Made by a program: the position numbers and the translations under genes. Shown one piece after another: positions 60,423 through 64,000 of a DNA stretch of 64,000 nt. Each line of letters starts with the position of its first letter. Within the stretch, counting starts at the first letter, position 1. Source of the DNA: Methylobacterium sp. WSM2598 (lineage in GTDB: Bacteria > Pseudomonadota > Alphaproteobacteria > Rhizobiales > Beijerinckiaceae); NCBI RefSeq assembly GCF_000379105.1, contig NZ_KB900609.1:5868395-5932394 (forward strand), in the 5' to 3' direction. Under the pieces are notes generated by a model. It was given only the letters and a program-made list of their open reading frames with translations. It was not told the origin of the DNA and made no database searches.

Positions 60423-61067
60423 TCACGCCCCGACGATCGGCTTGATCACCTTCTCGAGCCCCTCGATCGACACCTCGCCCTGGAACTTCTGGCCGTTGAT
60501 GAAGAAGGTCGGCGTCGCGGTGACCTTGAACACCGCCATGCCGCGCTCCTTCACGGTGTTGATCGCGTCGTAGAGCTTCTGGTCCTTGAGGGTCGCCTCG
60601 AACTTCTCGCGGGAGAAGCCGGCTTGGCGCATCATCTGCTCCAGGGCGTCGAGGGGTTTCGGGACGAAGGCCCAGGTCGGCTGCTGGTCGAAGAGCAGGT
60701 CGGTGATCGGGTAGTAGCGCGCCGAATCGTCCGCCCGCGCCAGCATGAAGGCCGCCGTGGCGAGCGGATCGAGGGGGAATTCCCGCAGGGTGAAGCGCAC
60801 CTTGCCGGTGTCGATCCAGCGCTCCTTGAGCGCCGGCCAGGTGGTCTTGTGGAACGCCGCGCAGTGCGAGCAGGTCATCGAGGCGTACTCGATGATGGTG
60901 CACTTCGCCTCGGCCGGCCCGAGCCAGACGTCGCCGAGGGGGCCGGGCTGCATCAGGGCATCCGGCGAGGCGGCCTGCGCGAGGGCAGGAAGCCGCAGCC
61001 CGGGCAGCAGCAGGGCCGCGCCGAGGGCCGAGCCGGTGAGCGTCAACGCGTCGCGCCGGGTGATCAT
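60423..61067 (-). CDS. DsbA-family thiol:disulfide oxidoreductase, exported
   Basis: Periplasmic thioredoxin-fold protein with the family pattern of BdbD/DsbA-like oxidoreductases. 214 aa; Tat-like signal (ITRRDALTLTGSALGAALLLPG), active site CSHC in YASMTCSHCAAFH near residue 68, and the cis-Pro loop in VTATPTFFINGQKFQG near 185. In alphaproteobacteria the order mutY-DUF721-dsbA-smc is conserved, as here. 99 bp after the DUF721 gene. Partner DsbB is not in the window. Confidence 0.92.
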   Translation of the reverse strand: MITRRDALTLTGSALGAALLLPGLRLPALAQAASPDALMQPGPLGDVWLGPAEAKCTIIEYASMTCSHCAAFHKTTWPALKERWIDTGKVRFTLREFPLDPLATAAFMLARADDSARYYPITDLLFDQQPTWAFVPKPLDALEQMMRQAGFSREKFEATLKDQKLYDAINTVKERGMAVFKVTATPTFFINGQKFQGEVSIEGLEKVIKPIVGA

Positions 61068-61166
61068 GGATGGGTCTCCGAGACGAGCCGGGGGAGTGGA
61101 ACGGGAGCGGTAGAATCGCCGCCGCGTCCTGGCAAGGCGCCGGGGTGTCGCCCGGGCCGCGCACCC

Positions 61167-61652
61167 TCACCCGCGGGCGGTCATCACGGCGATGCCGAGC
61201 CGGTCGAGGGCGTCGCGCAGCCCGTCCTCGCCGATGGCGGAGACCGCCTTCGCCACCTCGCCCCGGCGGGCCGGATCGAGGCTCGGGGGCGCGGGCGCGC
61301 GCTTGGCGCCGCGGGCGATCCGGTCCTGGCGCAGGCTCAGCCGGCCGACGCAGGCGAAGCCGTAATGCCGGTTGATCCGCTCGATCACCAGGGGGGCGAG
61401 GTGCTGGAGTTCGAGGGCGAAGGCTCCCTCGACCCGCACCACCAGGGTGCCGGGTGCCGGGCGCGCCTCGCCGGCCCGCCCGCCGTGGCGGCGCGGCCAC
61501 TCGAACTTCTCCGGCTGGCAGAAGCCGGCGAGCCGCTCGCCCACGATCTCGGGCCAGGACGCGAGGATGTCGGTCGAGGCGAAACCCTGGGCGGCGAAGA
61601 CCGGCCCGAGGGACCGCTCGATCAGTTCGCTCAGGGGCTTGGGGCGGGCCAT
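61167..61652 (-). CDS. DUF721 (DciA-like) protein
   Basis: 161-aa protein of the DUF721 family; DciA members help load the replicative helicase DnaB. The start MARPKPLSELIERSLGPVFAAQGF at 61652 gives the KH-like domain (ASTDILASWPEIVGERLAGFCQPEKF ... LVVRVEGAFALELQHLAPLVIERINRHYG), and a basic C-terminus. It is divergent from mutY (120 bp) and leads into dsbA and smc. The DciA role is inferred by family. Confidence 0.85.
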   Translation of the reverse strand: MARPKPLSELIERSLGPVFAAQGFASTDILASWPEIVGERLAGFCQPEKFEWPRRHGGRAGEARPAPGTLVVRVEGAFALELQHLAPLVIERINRHYGFACVGRLSLRQDRIARGAKRAPAPPSLDPARRGEVAKAVSAIGEDGLRDALDRLGIAVMTARG

Positions 61653-61772
61653 CGGGGCGTCATCCTGGCGTTTGCGGAGCACGAGACCCCGGCGGGCATG
61701 AAGGCTTCGTTCCCCGGGAGGGCGCCGCGAGGCCGCTCCCCAGGGGCGGGAAAACGGGCTAAGCGAGGCGGC

Positions 61773-62990
61773 ATGGTAGCGCCCGCCGCGTCGCACTCAA
61801 GGCCGGACGCAGCCGACCTCCTGGTCTGGTACGACCGCCACCGCCGCGCGCTGCCCTGGCGCGCCGCGCCGGGCAGCGTGCCCGACCCCTACCGGGTCTG
61901 GCTGTCGGAGATCATGCTGCAGCAGACCACCGTCGCTGCGGTGAAGCCCTATTTCGCCCGCTTCCTGGAGCGGTTCCCGACCGTGGCGGCGCTCGCCGCG
62001 GCCCCCGAGGAGGCGGTGATGAGCGCCTGGGCGGGGCTCGGCTACTACTCGCGGGCCCGCAACCTCCACGCCTGCGCCAAGGCCGTGGCGGCGGCGGGCG
62101 GCTTCCCCGACACGGTGGAGGGGCTGCGCCGGCTCCCGGGCATCGGCGCCTACACGGCCGGGGCCATCGCGGCGATCGCCTTCGACCGGCCGGCCGCCGC
62201 CGTGGACGGCAACGTCGAGCGGGTGGTGTCGCGGCTCTTCGCGATCGAGACGCCGCTGCCGGCGGCGCGGGCGGAGATCCGGGCGCTCGCCGAATCGCTG
62301 GTGCCGCGGACGCGGCCGGGCGATTTCGCGCAGGCGGTGATGGATCTCGGCGCGACGCTGTGCACGCCCAAGCGGCCGGCCTGCGCCCTCTGCCCCTGGA
62401 TGGCGCCCTGCCGGGCCCGCGCCGAGGGGCTGCAGGAGAGCTTCCCGCGCAAGATCCGGCGGGAGCCCGGCCTCCTGCGCCGCGGCGCCGCCTTCGTGGC
62501 GGTGCGGGCCGGCGACGAGGCGGTGCTGCTGCGCACCCGCCCGCCCGAGGGGCTGCTCGGCAGCATGGCGGAGCCGCCGACGAGCGCCTGGACGCCGGAT
62601 TACGACCCCGCCCACGGCCTGCTCGACGCGCCGCTCGATGCCCGCTGGAAGCGGCTGCCCGGGGTGGTGCGCCACACCTTCACGCATTTCCCGCTCGAAC
62701 TGACGGTCTTCCTCGCCCGCGTCGCGGCCCGCACCGAGGCGCCGGAGGGCATGCGCTTCACCCCCCGCGACGCGCTCGCGGACGAGCCCCTCCCCGGGGC
62801 GATGAGGAAGGTGCTGGCCCATGCCCTGGAGCCGCGGGCCGCGCCGGCGCCGCCGCCCGCCCCGCCGCCGGACCTCGCCACGCCGCCCGAGCCCCCGGCC
62901 GTCCCGCGGCGGGGCCCGCTGCCGAAGGTGCTGCCGCGCCGCCCGGCCTCGGCCGCGCCCATCCGCAAGGACGGGCCGCGCAAGCGCTGA
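61773..62990 (+). CDS. mutY: A/G-specific adenine glycosylase MutY
   Basis: Removes A opposite 8-oxoG. 405 aa from ATG 61773. Catalytic Glu in SEIMLQQTT near residue 41, helix-hairpin-helix LPGIGAYTAGAIAAIAF near 118, catalytic Asp in VDGNVERVVSRL near 143, and the [4Fe-4S] cluster CxxxxxxCxxCxxxxxC as CTPKRPACALCPWMAPC near 197. The C-terminal NUDIX-like domain (LRRGAAFVAVRAGDEAVLLRTRPPEGLLGSM) recognises 8-oxoG. A Pro/Ala/Arg-rich tail of ~60 residues is beyond the usual end. Confidence 0.96.
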   Translation: MVAPAASHSRPDAADLLVWYDRHRRALPWRAAPGSVPDPYRVWLSEIMLQQTTVAAVKPYFARFLERFPTVAALAAAPEEAVMSAWAGLGYYSRARNLHACAKAVAAAGGFPDTVEGLRRLPGIGAYTAGAIAAIAFDRPAAAVDGNVERVVSRLFAIETPLPAARAEIRALAESLVPRTRPGDFAQAVMDLGATLCTPKRPACALCPWMAPCRARAEGLQESFPRKIRREPGLLRRGAAFVAVRAGDEAVLLRTRPPEGLLGSMAEPPTSAWTPDYDPAHGLLDAPLDARWKRLPGVVRHTFTHFPLELTVFLARVAARTEAPEGMRFTPRDALADEPLPGAMRKVLAHALEPRAAPAPPPAPPPDLATPPEPPAVPRRGPLPKVLPRRPASAAPIRKDGPRKR

Positions 62991-63002
62991 GGCCGGCGCC
63001 GA

Positions 63003-63734
63003 TCAGGCCGGGCGCGCCTTGAGCGCGGCGATCTCGCGGTGCATCGCTTCCTCCGCGCGCACGGCCCAGGCCCGCACGTAATCGTCCGCCGGGCACACGA
63101 AGAACCGCGCCAGTTCCGGGCGCTCCCGCGCGACGTAGAACCGGTTGAGCCCGTCGAACAGCACGAAGTCGTAGCCGGCTTCCACCAGGAGCGGGTCCCA
63201 GGCGGCGAAGCTCGGCACGTCCGTGAGCGGCTCGGTCGCCTCCGCCAGGATGATCCAGGGGCGGAAGCGGCGGAAATCCATGCCGCGCAGGGCGGCCTCC
63301 TCGCTCCCCTCGACGTCGATCTTCAGGAAGTGGATCGGACCGGGGGCATGCGCCTCGCAGATCTCCGCCAGCGTGCGGGTCGGCACCTCGTAGGTGACGC
63401 GCTCGAACCCGGCCGCCACGTGCCGCTCGGCGAAGAGGTCGGAGGCGGTGGAGAGGCCGGTGCCGGTCAGTTCGTGGAAGGTGAGCGTGCCGGAACGGTC
63501 CGTCACCGCGAAATTGAGGTTGACGTCGCGCGGCCGGTCCGCCGCGAGCTTCGCGAACCAGTGCGGCGACGGCTCGACGTTGATCCCCGACCAACCGGCC
63601 TCGTAGAACAGCTTGGTGACGGAATCGATGACGGGGTCGTGGGCGCCGAGATCGACGTAGAATCCGCGCTCCACGTCGCGCAGGGCACGCAGCAGGAGGA
63701 TGTCCTCAAGGCGCTGGGCGTAGGAAATCGTCAT
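63003..63734 (-). CDS. FkbM-family methyltransferase (second copy)
   Basis: 243-aa SAM-dependent methyltransferase. Short N-terminus (MTISYAQRLEDILLLRAL), SAM motif GFYVDLGAHDPVIDS near residue 24, WSGINVEPSPHWFAKL near 48, and the FkbM block PIHFLKIDVEGSEEAALRGMDF near 132. Unlike the one at 50982, it lacks the N-terminal variable region and is a different subfamily (the VDLGAHDP type found with glycosyltransferases). It converges with mutY, 12 bp apart. Confidence 0.87.
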   Translation of the reverse strand: MTISYAQRLEDILLLRALRDVERGFYVDLGAHDPVIDSVTKLFYEAGWSGINVEPSPHWFAKLAADRPRDVNLNFAVTDRSGTLTFHELTGTGLSTASDLFAERHVAAGFERVTYEVPTRTLAEICEAHAPGPIHFLKIDVEGSEEAALRGMDFRRFRPWIILAEATEPLTDVPSFAAWDPLLVEAGYDFVLFDGLNRFYVARERPELARFFVCPADDYVRAWAVRAEEAMHREIAALKARPA

Positions 63735-63801
63735 AGCGTGACCGTAGCCGAACCGTGCGGTCGAGGGAATCGAGGAGCGCGCCGGTCTCCCGCGCCGGCC
63801 C

Positions 63802-63840
63802 GAGACTCAGGGGCGAGACTCAGGGGCGAGACTCAAGGGA
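63802..63840. repeat. 13-bp tandem repeat, three copies
   Basis: GAGACTCAGGGGC at 63802 and 63815 and a degenerate copy at 63828. The third copy includes the stop codon of the partial gene at the right edge. Confidence 0.8.
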
Positions 63841-64000
63841 TCGTCGAGAGCCAGGGGTCGGGTAGCAGCATCTGATTGTCGCCGCCACGGGCGATCCGAT
63901 GTTGCACGCTGGCGACCATGAGCACGGCCGCGCAGAGCAGCATCGCGGTCCAGGCCAGGACGGGGGTGAAACGCTCCGCGTAGCGCCCGAACACCTGCAG
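63833..64000 (-). CDS. C-terminal part of a membrane protein (5' end outside window)
   Basis: 55 codons read in from the right edge on the minus strand and end at TGA 63835-63833. They encode LQVFGRYAERFTPVLAW, a hydrophobic helix (TAMLLCAAVLMVASVQ), and a polar end (RIARGGDNQMLLPDPWLSTIP). Probably the last helix of an inner-membrane protein; the family cannot be told. Confidence 0.55.
   Translation of the reverse strand: MQVFGRYAERFTPVLAWTAMLLCAAVLMVASVQHRIARGGDNQMLLPDPWLSTIP

Overview
The window is a GC-rich (roughly 70%+ G+C by eye) alphaproteobacterial chromosome segment, most likely from a Methylobacterium-type Rhizobiales bacterium. The pointers are an ethylmalonyl-CoA mutase gene (ethylmalonyl-CoA pathway) at the left edge, the order recF-dnaN-dnaA...rpsT, the split F0 operon atpI-B-E-B'-B separated from the F1 genes, and the neighbourhood smc-dsbA-DUF721-mutY. 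The genus call is inference from gene content and order; no database search was possible.

Layout. 1-3474: 3' end of ethylmalonyl-CoA mutase, then a polyprenyl-phosphate sugar-1-phosphate transferase and an epimerase that form a glycan pair. 3602-9703: NYN-domain nuclease, pyrE, the (p)ppGpp synthetase/hydrolase, rpoZ, an exported caspase-fold protein and an orphan small gene. 9994-15957: hotdog thioesterase, small cysteine-cluster protein, hemW, and the lpoA/rsmI/yraN cluster, ending in a single-domain response regulator. 16180-19307: an osmoprotectant ABC importer (YehZ-, YehY- and YehW-like) with no ATPase gene. 19739-22148: a 2-oxoglutarate oxygenase and a sulfotransferase-like gene flanked by AT-richer DNA. 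22157-29911: envelope and redox genes (L,D-transpeptidase, extensin-like protein, Dcp peptidase, thioredoxin-reductase-like flavoprotein, CGFS glutaredoxin, BolA). 29952-41054: housekeeping block purL, recQ, recF, dnaN, dnaA, speB-like, rpsT, with a decayed vapBC remnant between recQ and recF. 41141-46443: accessory block with a cobalt-type nitrile hydratase operon, a palindromic repeat, a broken IS630-type element and a soxXYZA operon. 46520-52842: SDR dehydrogenase, formate/nitrite-type channel, gpt, CinA-like gene, sfsA, FkbM methyltransferase, a 5-copy 35-bp tandem repeat and an alpha/beta hydrolase. 53767-63734: the F0 ATP synthase operon, smc, dsbA-like, DUF721 gene, mutY and a second FkbM methyltransferase. 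The right edge cuts a membrane-protein gene.

The most unusual signal is at the DNA-repeat level. One dispersed element (four hairpin-bearing copies and one degenerate copy) begins with a near-perfect 37-39-bp hairpin whose first three bases, TGA, are the stop codon of the gene next to it in all four copies (NYN nuclease, YkgJ-like, FkbM methyltransferase, atpF). Two further dispersed families are visible: one pair next to meaA and speB, and a CTAG-bounded palindromic unit next to the IS and, as a fragment, inside the vapC remnant. There is also a 40-bp perfect palindrome between dnaA and dnaN. I saw no rRNA gene, no tRNA gene I could recognise, no CRISPR array and no prophage.
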